In this document: positions 14,022 to 22,042 of the stretch, piece by piece
Layout of the letters: every line of letters starts with the position of its first letter
How positions within the stretch are numbered: position 1 is the first letter of the stretch
NCBI GenBank assembly: GCA_022567475.1
Contig: JADFGZ010000003.1
Span: forward strand, 1-39,268
Direction: 5' to 3'
Origin: Acidobacteriota bacterium
Lineage (GTDB): Bacteria > Acidobacteriota > Terriglobia > 2-12-FULL-54-10
DNA length: 39,268 nt
The notes under the pieces: generated by a model
Seen by the model: the letters and a program-made list of their open reading frames with translations, nothing else
What the model was told of the DNA's origin: nothing
Database searches by the model: none
Made by a program: the position numbers and the translations under genes

Positions 14022-16055
14022 TTATTCGGCGGGCGCCTCGGCGATGGCGAACTGGACAGCGTTGCTGATGATGTCAAATTGGGTAACGGAACCGAAAATG
14101 ATGAGGTTCTGGGTGAGCGTCAATCTTGTATTGGGGTCGGGCGTTATGGAGTCCGGGACGAGGAAATTTACCTGGTAAAGGCCTACCGCGCCTTTCACCA
14201 GGCCCGCAAAGGTAACCAGGGCGGGGCTTCCGAAGGTAATGTTCAGGCTTTGCAGCAGCACGGTGAGGGTAGCGCCCTCCGATACGGAAGCCGTAAATGA
14301 AACGTTTGTTCCCAGGTCATTCTTGGCCCCCAATACAATTCTGAGGTTGGCAGTATCTGCGGTAGCCGAGACGTTGGGATCGTTGTTGATGAGGCCGGCC
14401 AGCCTGGTTACGACCGTCTCCGGAGTGTCCCCTTCCACGGTGGTGTAGGAATAGACAGTGCCGCTGAGCGTGACCGTCACGGTTTGGTCCGGTCCCGCAG
14501 TCCCTCCGATGAAGACGTCCCCCGGCACCGTGCCAGCAATATCACCCAGCGTAACACTGACATTATTAATCACGTTGGCAACACCGGGGGCCAAGTGGTC
14601 GCTGGGCGTAAACGCGGTCATGGTGATGCCCCCCGGCCCCGTGGCGGTGGCTGAAAATGAAATGTTCAGTCCTTCGTCAGGGTTCCTGAGTTGCAGGTTC
14701 ACCGCGAGATTGGCGAGGTCTGCGGTGGCGGAGACGTTCGGATCGTTGTTGACCAACTCGGCCAGCTTGCTGACGACCGTCTCCAAGGTATCCCCGGCGA
14801 CGGTTGTATAGGAAATGACGGTGGTGTTGCCGAGAACAATGTTCACGATATTGTCCGGCTCCACAGCGCCGCCTATGGTTATGGTTCCAGGCACCTGGGT
14901 AGCGGACCCGGTATCCACCGTGAGGAGGGTTGCCGAGGTCACAGAGGCCGTATAGATAATATTCAAGGCGTCGTCGGGATTCCTGAGATGCAGGTTGATG
15001 GTGAAAGCGCCAAGGTCCGCCGTGGCAAAGACGTTGGGATCGAAGTTGATCGATTCGGTCAACCGGAGCACGATCGTCTCTAATGTGTCCTCTGCAACGG
15101 GGGTGTAGGAAAAGACAGTGCCGCTGAGAGTGATCGTCACGGTTTGTTCCGGTGTCGGGATCCCTCCGAGGGTCACGCTTCCGGGGACCACCTCCTGAGC
15201 ATCCACATCCGCTGTAAGGGTGGAACCCAGCGGTACGGAGGCGCCATAGGTGATGTTCGTCCCTTCATCGCCGAAGACCCTTGCCCGCAAATTCACATTT
15301 GAATCAAGCGTGTCCGCAGAGGCAGTTACGTTGGGGTCGTTTTCGTTGATGAGATCGGTCAGTCCGTCCACGACGTCATCCAGAGTGTCCTCCTCCACCG
15401 TCGTATAGGAATGGTCCAGGCCATTCACCGTGATCGTGGCGGTTTGGCCCGTCCCGGCAATCCCTCCAATCGTAACGCTCCCCGACGCGCCGAACTGCGC
15501 TCCAGCGCCGTTTAACACCGGTTGATCCACCGTTCCCAAGCCGGTCGCAAAAACGATGAGCGCCTCCCCGGGTATGGCAGGCGATCCTTCCGTTACCGGC
15601 GAAAAGTCGGAGTGCACAACTACTCCAGCCCCCTCCCCGGTCCCCGACCGGGAAAAGATTCCGGGCGCGCCGTTCGCCAGCGCCACCGGAACAGCGGCGG
15701 AAACAACCGTTTCCGTGGGAGTCCGTTGCTCAATCACCATCGAGGCGCTGAAGCCCTCCAATTCCCAGGGGACCTGAACGTTAATCTGTCCCGGAGAGAC
15801 AAAAAACAGAGCGGCCTCCAGGCCATTGAACTTTACCTTGACGCCCCCCATCTCGTTCGGCAGGGGAAGCGAATCGGCTGCGGCCGTGGTGTCGGCCAAA
15901 TCGGCTCCGAAAATGGAGGCTATCCCGCCCCGCGCCACCGGCGGCTGCGGCAGAATTACGCCGCAGGCAGCCGTCTGCGGGTCGGTGGAAAAGCTGGCCG
16001 AGTTGACTACTCCTCTCGGCGCCACGAGCGGGCCCGGGCAGGAAGCCCAGGACAC
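14022..16055 (-). CDS. C-terminal part of a frameshifted exported protein: Solibacter C-terminal domain with inserted repeats
   Basis: This frame carries the rest of the propeller protein encoded at 15781-17334. From 'GVVNSASF' it matches the TIGR03437 domain of Solibacter proteins ('ASIFGADLAD', 'FFVSPGQINVQVPWEL', 'FATGLGTVD'). Instead of running straight to the domain end, it is interrupted by four repeats of about 100 residues and then resumes with 'VTFAGLVKGAVGLYQVNF', the expected final part. The GTG used by the open frame (16055) has no family support; the true entry is from the other frame near 16030-16038, where one base too many lies in a C/G run. The protein should be secreted. Its job is unknown. 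Confidence 0.7.
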   Translation of the reverse strand: MSWASCPGPLVAPRGVVNSASFSTDPQTAACGVILPQPPVARGGIASIFGADLADTTAAADSLPLPNEMGGVKVKFNGLEAALFFVSPGQINVQVPWELEGFSASMVIEQRTPTETVVSAAVPVALANGAPGIFSRSGTGEGAGVVVHSDFSPVTEGSPAIPGEALIVFATGLGTVDQPVLNGAGAQFGASGSVTIGGIAGTGQTATITVNGLDHSYTTVEEDTLDDVVDGLTDLINENDPNVTASADTLDSNVNLRARVFGDEGTNITYGASVPLGSTLTADVDAQEVVPGSVTLGGIPTPEQTVTITLSGTVFSYTPVAEDTLETIVLRLTESINFDPNVFATADLGAFTINLHLRNPDDALNIIYTASVTSATLLTVDTGSATQVPGTITIGGAVEPDNIVNIVLGNTTVISYTTVAGDTLETVVSKLAELVNNDPNVSATADLANLAVNLQLRNPDEGLNISFSATATGPGGITMTAFTPSDHLAPGVANVINNVSVTLGDIAGTVPGDVFIGGTAGPDQTVTVTLSGTVYSYTTVEGDTPETVVTRLAGLINNDPNVSATADTANLRIVLGAKNDLGTNVSFTASVSEGATLTVLLQSLNITFGSPALVTFAGLVKGAVGLYQVNFLVPDSITPDPNTRLTLTQNLIIFGSVTQFDIISNAVQFAIAEAPAE
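14230..15490 (-). repeat. Four tandem ~100-residue protein repeats inside the C-terminal domain
   Basis: The units share the pattern G.VTIGG....Q.VTITL.GT..SYT..E.DT.E.VV..L..LIN.DPNV.ATAD followed by L.LR....EG.NI.F.A.V. They start near 15490, 15186, 14893 and 14525 on the minus strand; the third is longer by an insertion. DNA identity remains visible between units, for example around 14441-14490 and 15099-15150, which points to fairly recent duplication. The motif recalls Ig-like or phage-tail-like beta repeats. Confidence 0.7.
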
Positions 16056-17334
16056 GGCGGTTGCTGCTGTCGCTCACATACAGCATCTCGCCGTCGCTGG
16101 CCACCGACATCGGCACGGCAAAATTCGAGGCCGCGCAGCTTTCCAGCAGCCCCAGGAAATCCTCCTGCCCCAGCACAATGTCCGCCGCCGCTCCGTTCTC
16201 GGTGGGAATCTGGTTGTAGATCAGGATGCGGTTATTGCCGGAATCGGCGATCAACAGGCGGGTGCCGTCGCTGACGGCGTAGCGCGGGAAGTTGAAAGAG
16301 GTTTCCGTATTGCCCGCAGCATTGCTGGTCATGTCGGGCTGGCCCAGCACCACGTCGGCGGTTGCCCCGTTCTGCGTGGGGATGTTGTTGTAGATCAGAA
16401 CTCGGTTATTTCCCAGGTCCGACACAATCAAACGCTGGCCGTCTGTGGTCGCGCTCATGGGATTGACCATCGTACCGGCATCCGGGGACAGTATCTGAGT
16501 AGTGTCAGACCCCAAAATTACATCGGCGCTGGCCCCGTTCTGCGCCGGAATCTGGTTAAAGATCAGGATACGGTTGTTCAGCGTGTCCGCAATGATCATG
16601 CGGACGCCGTCGCTAAAAACACTGTTGGGGCGGCGCAATTCATTGGGGGCCGACCCGAAGTTCGACGTATCGAAACCCTGCTGGCCCACCACGATGTCCG
16701 CCGCCGCCCCATTGGTTTCCGGAATCTGGTTGTAGATGAGGACGCGGTTGTTTCCCCACTCCGCCACAAAGAGACGGGTTCCGTCAGTCGCAACTCCCAC
16801 CGGCTGGTTCATGAGCTGGGCGCTGGTTCCGGGGTCGGTGGTATCAAAATCCAGTTGGCCCAGCACGACATCGGCGGCAGGCAACTCGGCTTGCGGCAGC
16901 CGGGCTTTGAGCGAACCTAAATCGTTGTAGATCAGAATGCGGTTGTGGTTGGGCGGAGCAAGATAGGAGCTGTCGGCCACAATGAGCTTGTTGCCCGCGA
17001 TGGCGATCCCGGAGATCGATCCCAGGTGCTTGCGGCCAAATTCTTTGACAAGGTCTCTGACAAAGTCTCTGTCGTCGTCGTCCAGGCTGCGGTTGCTGGG
17101 GCCGAAGCATTCCAAAATTGCCCCTCCATCTTCTTCTTCCGGTTCGACGAGTAATCTCGTGCAGAAGGAGATATCGGAGAAATTTCTCTGGCCCAAAACA
17201 AAAGACGCCGCCTGCGAGCTGACCAGACCTTCCGGAATTGGTTGCGATTGCGCAAACAGGTTTTCCGTCCAAGAGATGCTCAGCAGCAAACAGAGTAAGG
17301 CGACACTACCCCTGGTTATGAGAAGATATAGCAC
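15781..17334 (-). CDS. N-terminal part of frameshifted exported NHL-type beta-propeller protein
   Basis: A GTG-started frame with a signal peptide (about 1-29, ending 'ENLFAQ') and at least five propeller blades of the kind 'NNRVLIYNQIP..NGA.ADIVLGQ'. NHL-like blades of this type are common in secreted acidobacterial proteins. Family similarity stops at about residue 433 ('RRVLGFLPGP', near 16032); everything beyond is out of frame, while the continuation 'LVAPRGVVNSASF' is read in the next frame (14022-16055). The intact product would be about 1,100 residues. AGGAAAGG upstream of the GTG is a fair ribosome binding site. It is divergent from the 1,070-residue exported protein, with about 115 bases between them. 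Confidence 0.72.
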   Translation of the reverse strand: MLYLLITRGSVALLCLLLSISWTENLFAQSQPIPEGLVSSQAASFVLGQRNFSDISFCTRLLVEPEEEDGGAILECFGPSNRSLDDDDRDFVRDLVKEFGRKHLGSISGIAIAGNKLIVADSSYLAPPNHNRILIYNDLGSLKARLPQAELPAADVVLGQLDFDTTDPGTSAQLMNQPVGVATDGTRLFVAEWGNNRVLIYNQIPETNGAAADIVVGQQGFDTSNFGSAPNELRRPNSVFSDGVRMIIADTLNNRILIFNQIPAQNGASADVILGSDTTQILSPDAGTMVNPMSATTDGQRLIVSDLGNNRVLIYNNIPTQNGATADVVLGQPDMTSNAAGNTETSFNFPRYAVSDGTRLLIADSGNNRILIYNQIPTENGAAADIVLGQEDFLGLLESCAASNFAVPMSVASDGEMLYVSDSSNRRVLGFLPGPARGAERSSQLGQLFHRPADGCLRRNSAAAAGGAGRDSLHFRSRFGRHHGRSRFASPAERDGGRQGKVQWPGGRSVFCLSGTD

Positions 17335-17449
17335 TGCAACCTTTCCTGTCCCGGCATGGCTTCAAATGCTGGGTTCGTAATTTGCCAATGTCACTGACCG
17401 AATGGCCCTTAAACAGATATTTTAGTCAAAGACAGGCCTTCTGTGCAAC

Positions 17450-20400
17450 TTGAAAGCTTCCATGAGTCCTTCGGAGCAGGGTAAGCGGACCAGCACAGCC
17501 GGACTGCAAGGCCTGGTACGGTCTCATGCTAGAATAGGCGGAACGGACCGCTTCGGGGTTTCGGAATTGGGTTTCTCTAAAGGCCGCATCTTCTCTTCTT
17601 TTCTCCAGTCTTCTTTTCTCCAGCGCTTTTCCCTTTTATTTATTCTGGCGATTTCTGTGGCGCCGGACGCCTCTGCCGCCTCCGCCGGCGGGGACATGGT
17701 CTGCGGCACCTATCCGGGCCGCGTTCTTACGGAACTTGCGCTGCACCGCCAGTACTCCAACCAGCGCCGAAGCCTTGGCTTCCAGCCCCAGGCTTCCGCC
17801 CTCGCCGGACCGGCCGCATCTGTGGACGAGGGCCACATCGCCGTTTTGACGGACGATGGAACCCTGGTGACCCAACCCAATTCATTCGATCTTGACCAAA
17901 GGAGCCTGACGTTCGTTCCGGAGGCGCAAGGTTTTAGGGTTTTTGCCGGGCCCGGAGCCTTCGACCCGGACGCCGCCGCGAGCGGCGTTCTGTTAAATCC
18001 CCCGCCCGCCAGCAATCCCGCCAATATAGGCGATGACGGCGCCCGGCAGGTGGCCCTCGGCTTCTCCTTCCCTTACTTCGGAGAGCTGTACGGTGCTGTA
18101 TTCATCAACTCCGACGGGAACCTGACCTTCCTGGAAGGAGACACGGCCATCAACGAAAGAAGTCTGGCGCGGTTTCTGTCGGGTCCGCCACGGATCGCCC
18201 CTTACTTTGCGGACCTGGACCCTTCCGCCGCAGGCCAGTTGACTTACCTGTCATCGAACGATCGCTTTGTCGTCACATGGAGTGCGATCCCTGACTTTTC
18301 GACTTTCGGGCTGGGACCGCGGGAAACTTTCCAGGTGGTCCTCACGCCGGACGGCGGTATCCAGTTTTCCTACAGCGGCATCAACGGTCGGCAGGCGATT
18401 GCAGGGATCTCGCCCGGCGACTTCTCTGGTTTGCCGAACCTTCCCGACCTCAGCGAAACCAGCGCCGCTGCGATCCTGGAGGGACCCGCGGCGGAGATTT
18501 TTACTGATTCGACCCGGATCGACTTGGCTGCCATTGCCCAGCGTTTCTACCAGACACACGAGGACGTCTATGACTTCCTGATTGTGTTCACCAATTTTAA
18601 TTTCGACATGGACGGAGCGTTCGCTTTTGAAGTAAACATCGCGAACCAGATTACGGGCATTGGGGAAGTCTCCGTGCCGCCGGTCTTTAATTTTTCCAGC
18701 CAGTTCGGCAGCTCCCGTTTGCAGAGCGTGGTGAATATGGGGAATCTGATAAAGTATCCCATCGATCCATCCACTATCTTTCTGCGAGGAATCGATTCCA
18801 CGCTCAGCATCCTGGGGCAGGAGACCGGCCATCGTTTTTTGACCTACGTCGCCTTCGACGATCCTGAGGGCAGTTCCAACAGCACGGCGCTGTTGGGACG
18901 CGACCTGCAACATTGGAGTTTTCTTTTCAACTCCGAGGCCTCGGTAATGGAAGGAAATCGGATACGCGACAACAAAAACGGGACCTTCACCACCACAGGC
19001 GCGGTGGAGCAGTACAACGAAATCGACCAATACCTGATGGGTCTTCGGTCCGCTCAAGAAGTGGCTCCCACCTTCCTGGTAAAAGAGCCGGGCTTCTTCA
19101 TCAGCCCCACGCGCCCTCCGGAATTGAATGTGAGCTTTTCCGGCAGGCGGGCTGATGTCGTGATCCAGCAGATTATCGATGCCAACGGACCGCGCGTGCC
19201 CAACTCCGTCATCGCCCCGAAAAACTTTAATTTTGCGTTTCTTCTGATAGCACAGCAAGGTGCTTCTCCAAGCCCGGAACTGGTGGCGCAGTTGGATACG
19301 ATCCGTCAGCAGTGGGAACCATTCTTCGCCAGCGCCACTTCGTTCCTGGGCGCAGCCAGCACCGAACTGATTCGCGGCCTGCAGTTGACCCCCAGCCCGC
19401 TGGGCCTGTTTCCCGGAAACCAGGTGCAAGGGAAGCTCGAACTGCTGGCGCCGGCCACCTCTGATGTCACCGTCAGCCTGGCAAATTCCAACCCTGCGAC
19501 GGCCAGTTTTCCCTCCAGCGTGGTTATATCCAGCGGGGCCACTTTCTCCACTTTCCCAATCTCAGCCCTCAGTCCGGGCAGAGCCTTGGTGAGCGTTTCT
19601 GCTCCGGGTTTCGAAACCAGCACAACGGTAGTGGAAGTTCTTACGGGACCCACAGGTGCCAACTTTTCTCTTGCTGCCACGGCAGGTGATGGTCAGCTCG
19701 GCAGCCCGGGGAGCGCTTTGAGCCAGCCCCTGCAGGTGACGGTTCGAGATTCCAATCAAATCCCCTTCGCCGGAGTCCCCGTCGAATTTGCAGTGGAGCA
19801 GGGGGACGCCTCTCTCACGGCGGCCTCACCAAACACCGACGCGCAAGGAAATGCCTCTGTGACGGTTTTATTGGGAGCGGCGTCCGGTTCAATTACGGTC
19901 ACGGCCACCGTGCCCGCGACCCCATTGGCCGCCAGCTTTACGGTGTTTTCCGTAGGCACGGCCCTGGTCCCGCAGGCTGGAATTGTCAACGGAGCCAGTT
20001 TCGCTCCCGCATCCACTTCCTTGTCCCCCGGCTCTATCATCTCCATCTTCGGGACAAACTTGTCTGCCTCTACCGTTGCCGCCGAAGCTTTGCCCCTCCC
20101 AACCAGCTTGGCAAACACGACGGTAGAAATCGGCGGGATACAAGCTCCTCTCTTCTTTGTATCCCCGGCGCAGATCAACGCTCAAATCCCGTTCGAACTG
20201 AACGGCTCCCCCGTCTCCCTGACGGTTGACAACGGGGTATCTTCTTCGGCTCCGGTTTCTCTCACTCTCGATACCGTTCGTCCCGGAATATTCAGCGTGG
20301 ACTCCAGCGGCAGCGGGCCTGGCGCGATCACCCACCCTGGCAGCCAGCTTCCGGTGAGCGCTTCCTTGCCCGCCACAGCCGGAGAATTTGTGCAAATCTT

Positions 20401-20662
20401 CGCGACCGGATTGGGAAATGTGATGCCCAGCGTCCCCAGCGGACAGCCTGCGCCCTTCTTCACTCTTTCCCTTACAACTTCCCTGGTTGAAGTGACGATG
20501 AACGGAGTTCCGGCGGATGTCGATTTTGCGGGACTGGCTCCGGGATGGGTGGGACTTTATCAAGTCAACGCCCGCGTTCCCGAAGGAATTGCCGGGACAG
20601 TGGGAGTTGTTTTGGTTGTCGATGGCGTAGCCAGCAACACGGTCACCATAGAAGCCGAATAG
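17450..20662 (+). CDS. Large exported protein: metallopeptidase-like core, Big_1-like domain and Solibacter C-terminal domain
   Basis: 1,070 residues. After an unusually long N-terminus, a signal sequence lies around residues 55-80. The central region (about 380-640) resembles acidobacterial putative peptidases that carry a HExxH motif followed by 'ALLGRD..HWSF' and 'ASVMEGN'; here the motif is Q457-E-T-G-H461. Next come beta-sandwich regions, a Big_1-like domain around 'VTVRDSNQIPFAGVPVEFAV', and a complete TIGR03437 domain (about 840-1070). The start is uncertain: TTG 17450, ATG 17462 or TTG 17570 would all keep the signal peptide, and the first leaves an atypical extension. A secreted or surface-attached role is likely; catalysis is doubtful given the Gln. 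Confidence 0.75.
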   Translation: MKASMSPSEQGKRTSTAGLQGLVRSHARIGGTDRFGVSELGFSKGRIFSSFLQSSFLQRFSLLFILAISVAPDASAASAGGDMVCGTYPGRVLTELALHRQYSNQRRSLGFQPQASALAGPAASVDEGHIAVLTDDGTLVTQPNSFDLDQRSLTFVPEAQGFRVFAGPGAFDPDAAASGVLLNPPPASNPANIGDDGARQVALGFSFPYFGELYGAVFINSDGNLTFLEGDTAINERSLARFLSGPPRIAPYFADLDPSAAGQLTYLSSNDRFVVTWSAIPDFSTFGLGPRETFQVVLTPDGGIQFSYSGINGRQAIAGISPGDFSGLPNLPDLSETSAAAILEGPAAEIFTDSTRIDLAAIAQRFYQTHEDVYDFLIVFTNFNFDMDGAFAFEVNIANQITGIGEVSVPPVFNFSSQFGSSRLQSVVNMGNLIKYPIDPSTIFLRGIDSTLSILGQETGHRFLTYVAFDDPEGSSNSTALLGRDLQHWSFLFNSEASVMEGNRIRDNKNGTFTTTGAVEQYNEIDQYLMGLRSAQEVAPTFLVKEPGFFISPTRPPELNVSFSGRRADVVIQQIIDANGPRVPNSVIAPKNFNFAFLLIAQQGASPSPELVAQLDTIRQQWEPFFASATSFLGAASTELIRGLQLTPSPLGLFPGNQVQGKLELLAPATSDVTVSLANSNPATASFPSSVVISSGATFSTFPISALSPGRALVSVSAPGFETSTTVVEVLTGPTGANFSLAATAGDGQLGSPGSALSQPLQVTVRDSNQIPFAGVPVEFAVEQGDASLTAASPNTDAQGNASVTVLLGAASGSITVTATVPATPLAASFTVFSVGTALVPQAGIVNGASFAPASTSLSPGSIISIFGTNLSASTVAAEALPLPTSLANTTVEIGGIQAPLFFVSPAQINAQIPFELNGSPVSLTVDNGVSSSAPVSLTLDTVRPGIFSVDSSGSGPGAITHPGSQLPVSASLPATAGEFVQIFATGLGNVMPSVPSGQPAPFFTLSLTTSLVEVTMNGVPADVDFAGLAPGWVGLYQVNARVPEGIAGTVGVVLVVDGVASNTVTIEAE
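17594..17623. repeat. 15-bp perfect tandem duplication in a signal-peptide region
   Basis: Two adjacent copies of 'tcttcttttctccag' encode Ser-Ser-Phe-Leu-Gln twice, immediately before the hydrophobic core of the signal peptide of the 1,070-residue protein. Confidence 0.8.
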
Positions 20663-20705
20663 TCCAACCCATCGTTACGGTAGTGTCCTAAATCTCTGTT
20701 GCTGA

Positions 20706-21119
20706 TTGGATTTGTACTTATTAGACCGTTGCGACTTCGCGCAATTGGCAAAGGTATATGCCTCTCCCCGCGAAGGCGAAGTCAGATATCCACCGGCTGA
20801 CGTTGTAGGCGCGGTCCCATCCCCTGTCATGGGCAATCCCGATCCTGAGCGCACCTGCACGTCCCACGTGGAGCGGAACAACCTCACGATGAGAATGCAG
20901 CTTCGGCGACTCGCCCGCCTGCCGAATGCTTTCTCGAAGAAGTGGGAGAACCTGAAAGCGGTCTTGGCCCTCTATTTTGCGTGGTATAATTTCTGCCGGA
21001 TTCACGGATCAACCCGACTAACACCAGCAATGGCGGCTGGATCATACATAAGTACATGGAAAATAAGGGGGCTTGCTGTACCATACGCAATTCCCTTGAC
21101 AAGCCATTACGGAGTATAA
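20706..21119 (+). pseudogene. IS1-family-type transposase, C-terminal remnant
   Basis: From about codon 25 the reading frame matches the end of IS1-type DDE transposases: 'PSPVMGNPDPERTC', 'SHVERNNLTMRM', 'LPNAFSKKWENLK', 'YFAWYNFCRIHGSTRLTPAMA'. The final glutamate of the catalytic triad is probably the E of 'HVERNN'. The N-terminal two thirds, with the helix-turn-helix or zinc finger and the two catalytic aspartates, are missing, and the frame starts straight after the left inverted repeat. It should be inactive. A TTG at 20706 is the only formal start and has no role in an intact family member. Confidence 0.82.
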
Positions 21120-21123
21120 GATC

Positions 21124-21849
21124 ATGCAGATGACAAGATCAACTCGCCAGCAGCTTGCTGCTGGTTCAGAGGCCGCGCCTTCGGGCGCGGCCTCTGCTTT
21201 TTTGCGCACAATTGTTTACGTGGATGGGTTCAACCTCTACAACAGGCTCCTAAAAAATTCCCCGCATAAGTGGCTCGATCTGAAATCCCTCGCAAGCACT
21301 CTCCTGAATCCGAGCAACAAGATAACGGCGGTGAATTATTACACGTCTGGCGTATCTGGGAAGATAGACCCGTCTGTGCCAATCCGACAAAACTGTTACA
21401 TTAGGGCATTGGAGGGGCACATCCCAGGACTCCGCATCCATCGTGGAAAGTTCTATACAAAGTCCGCAATGAGGCCACGTTCAAGACGTCTTCCCAGTGG
21501 CAAATGGGATTACGTTGAAATTATGCATACTGCGGAAAAGGGTTCGGATGTTAATTTGGCAGCACATCTATTACGAGATGCATTTACAAATGCATTTGAT
21601 ACGGCCCTGGTCATTTCTCAGGACACAGACCTAACTGAGCCAGTCCGTATTGCGGTTCAGGATGGTAAGAAAGCAGTTGGGGTGGCCAGCCCAGAGAGAG
21701 TCGCAGAGGGCTTAAAAGAGGTGGCATCGTTCTCGCGACATATTCATAGAGGCATCCTTAAGCAGTGCCAAATGCCGAAATCCGTGACGGGTAAAAATGG
21801 ACAGCAAATTCACAAGCCCCCAGTCTGGGACAACCCATACGGATATTAG
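21124..21849 (+). CDS. NYN-domain (PIN-like) protein carried by the IS element
   Basis: 241 residues from ATG 21124, or 215 from TTG 21202. The NYN fold (PIN-like, metal-dependent RNase superfamily) is shown by 'TIVYVDGFNLYNRL' near the N-terminus, 'EKGSDVNLAAHLLRDA' and 'TALVISQDTDL', which supply the conserved acidic residues. The ATG has ACGGAG nine bases upstream, but the codons between it and the TTG encode a strong terminator-type hairpin and not NYN sequence; starting at the TTG gives the usual 'MRTIVYVDGFN' beginning. The gene lies within the inverted repeats of an IS1-like element, four bases after the transposase remnant. An RNA target or a toxin-like role cannot be judged from sequence. 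Confidence 0.8.
   Translation: MQMTRSTRQQLAAGSEAAPSGAASAFLRTIVYVDGFNLYNRLLKNSPHKWLDLKSLASTLLNPSNKITAVNYYTSGVSGKIDPSVPIRQNCYIRALEGHIPGLRIHRGKFYTKSAMRPRSRRLPSGKWDYVEIMHTAEKGSDVNLAAHLLRDAFTNAFDTALVISQDTDLTEPVRIAVQDGKKAVGVASPERVAEGLKEVASFSRHIHRGILKQCQMPKSVTGKNGQQIHKPPVWDNPYGY
21168..21203 (+). terminator. Strong intrinsic terminator inside the IS element
   Basis: AGAGGCCGCGCC (21168-21179) pairs perfectly with GGCGCGGCCTCT (21184-21195) around a TTCG tetraloop, followed by GC and six T. A second hairpin, CAGCAG-CTTG-CTGCTG, stands directly before it (21149-21164). It follows the transposase remnant by about 50 bases and lies in the first 27 codons of the NYN open frame. Confidence 0.85.
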
Positions 21850-22015
21850 CAACACAGATTTAGGACACTACCAATCGTTTCAAAGCCATTGACAATAGGG
21901 AAGAATCTGCGCAATCTCTTAGCGCGCGACTCTCTACAAATACAGGAAGGCTGGCGGCACAGGGCATCCCTCCTGCGCGGCAGCGGCAGCCTGACAGGAA
22001 ATGGAATGTCCCCGG

Positions 22016-22041
22016 CGAGGTGAGGTGACGAGGTGAGGTGA
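22016..22041. repeat. 13-bp tandem duplication containing the ribosome binding site
   Basis: Two perfect copies of 'cgaggtgaggtga' end one base before the ATG of the amidohydrolase gene, so the Shine-Dalgarno-like GAGGTGAGG is present twice. Confidence 0.8.
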
Positions 22042-22042
22042 A

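Larger units (their letters stand above)
20679..21872. mobile_element. IS1-family-like element with truncated transposase and NYN-nuclease passenger
   Basis: Terminal inverted repeats start with 17 identical bases ('ggtagtgtcctaaatct') and continue with one mismatch for seven more: left end 20679-20705, right end 21846-21872. The flanks catcgttac (left, 20670-20678) and aatcgtttc (right, 21873-21881) match at 7 of 9 positions, consistent with an aged 9-bp target duplication as made by IS1-type elements. Inside are only the C-terminal part of an IS1-type transposase and a NYN-domain gene whose stop codon lies in the right inverted repeat. The element cannot move itself. Its interior, especially the NYN gene, is more AT-rich than the surrounding genes, pointing to transfer. 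Confidence 0.8.

Noticed and set aside
18251-19429. 392-codon minus-strand open frame opposite the 1,070-residue exported protein
   Set aside because: No family similarity, no ribosome binding site, and it overlaps entirely with well-supported domains on the plus strand.
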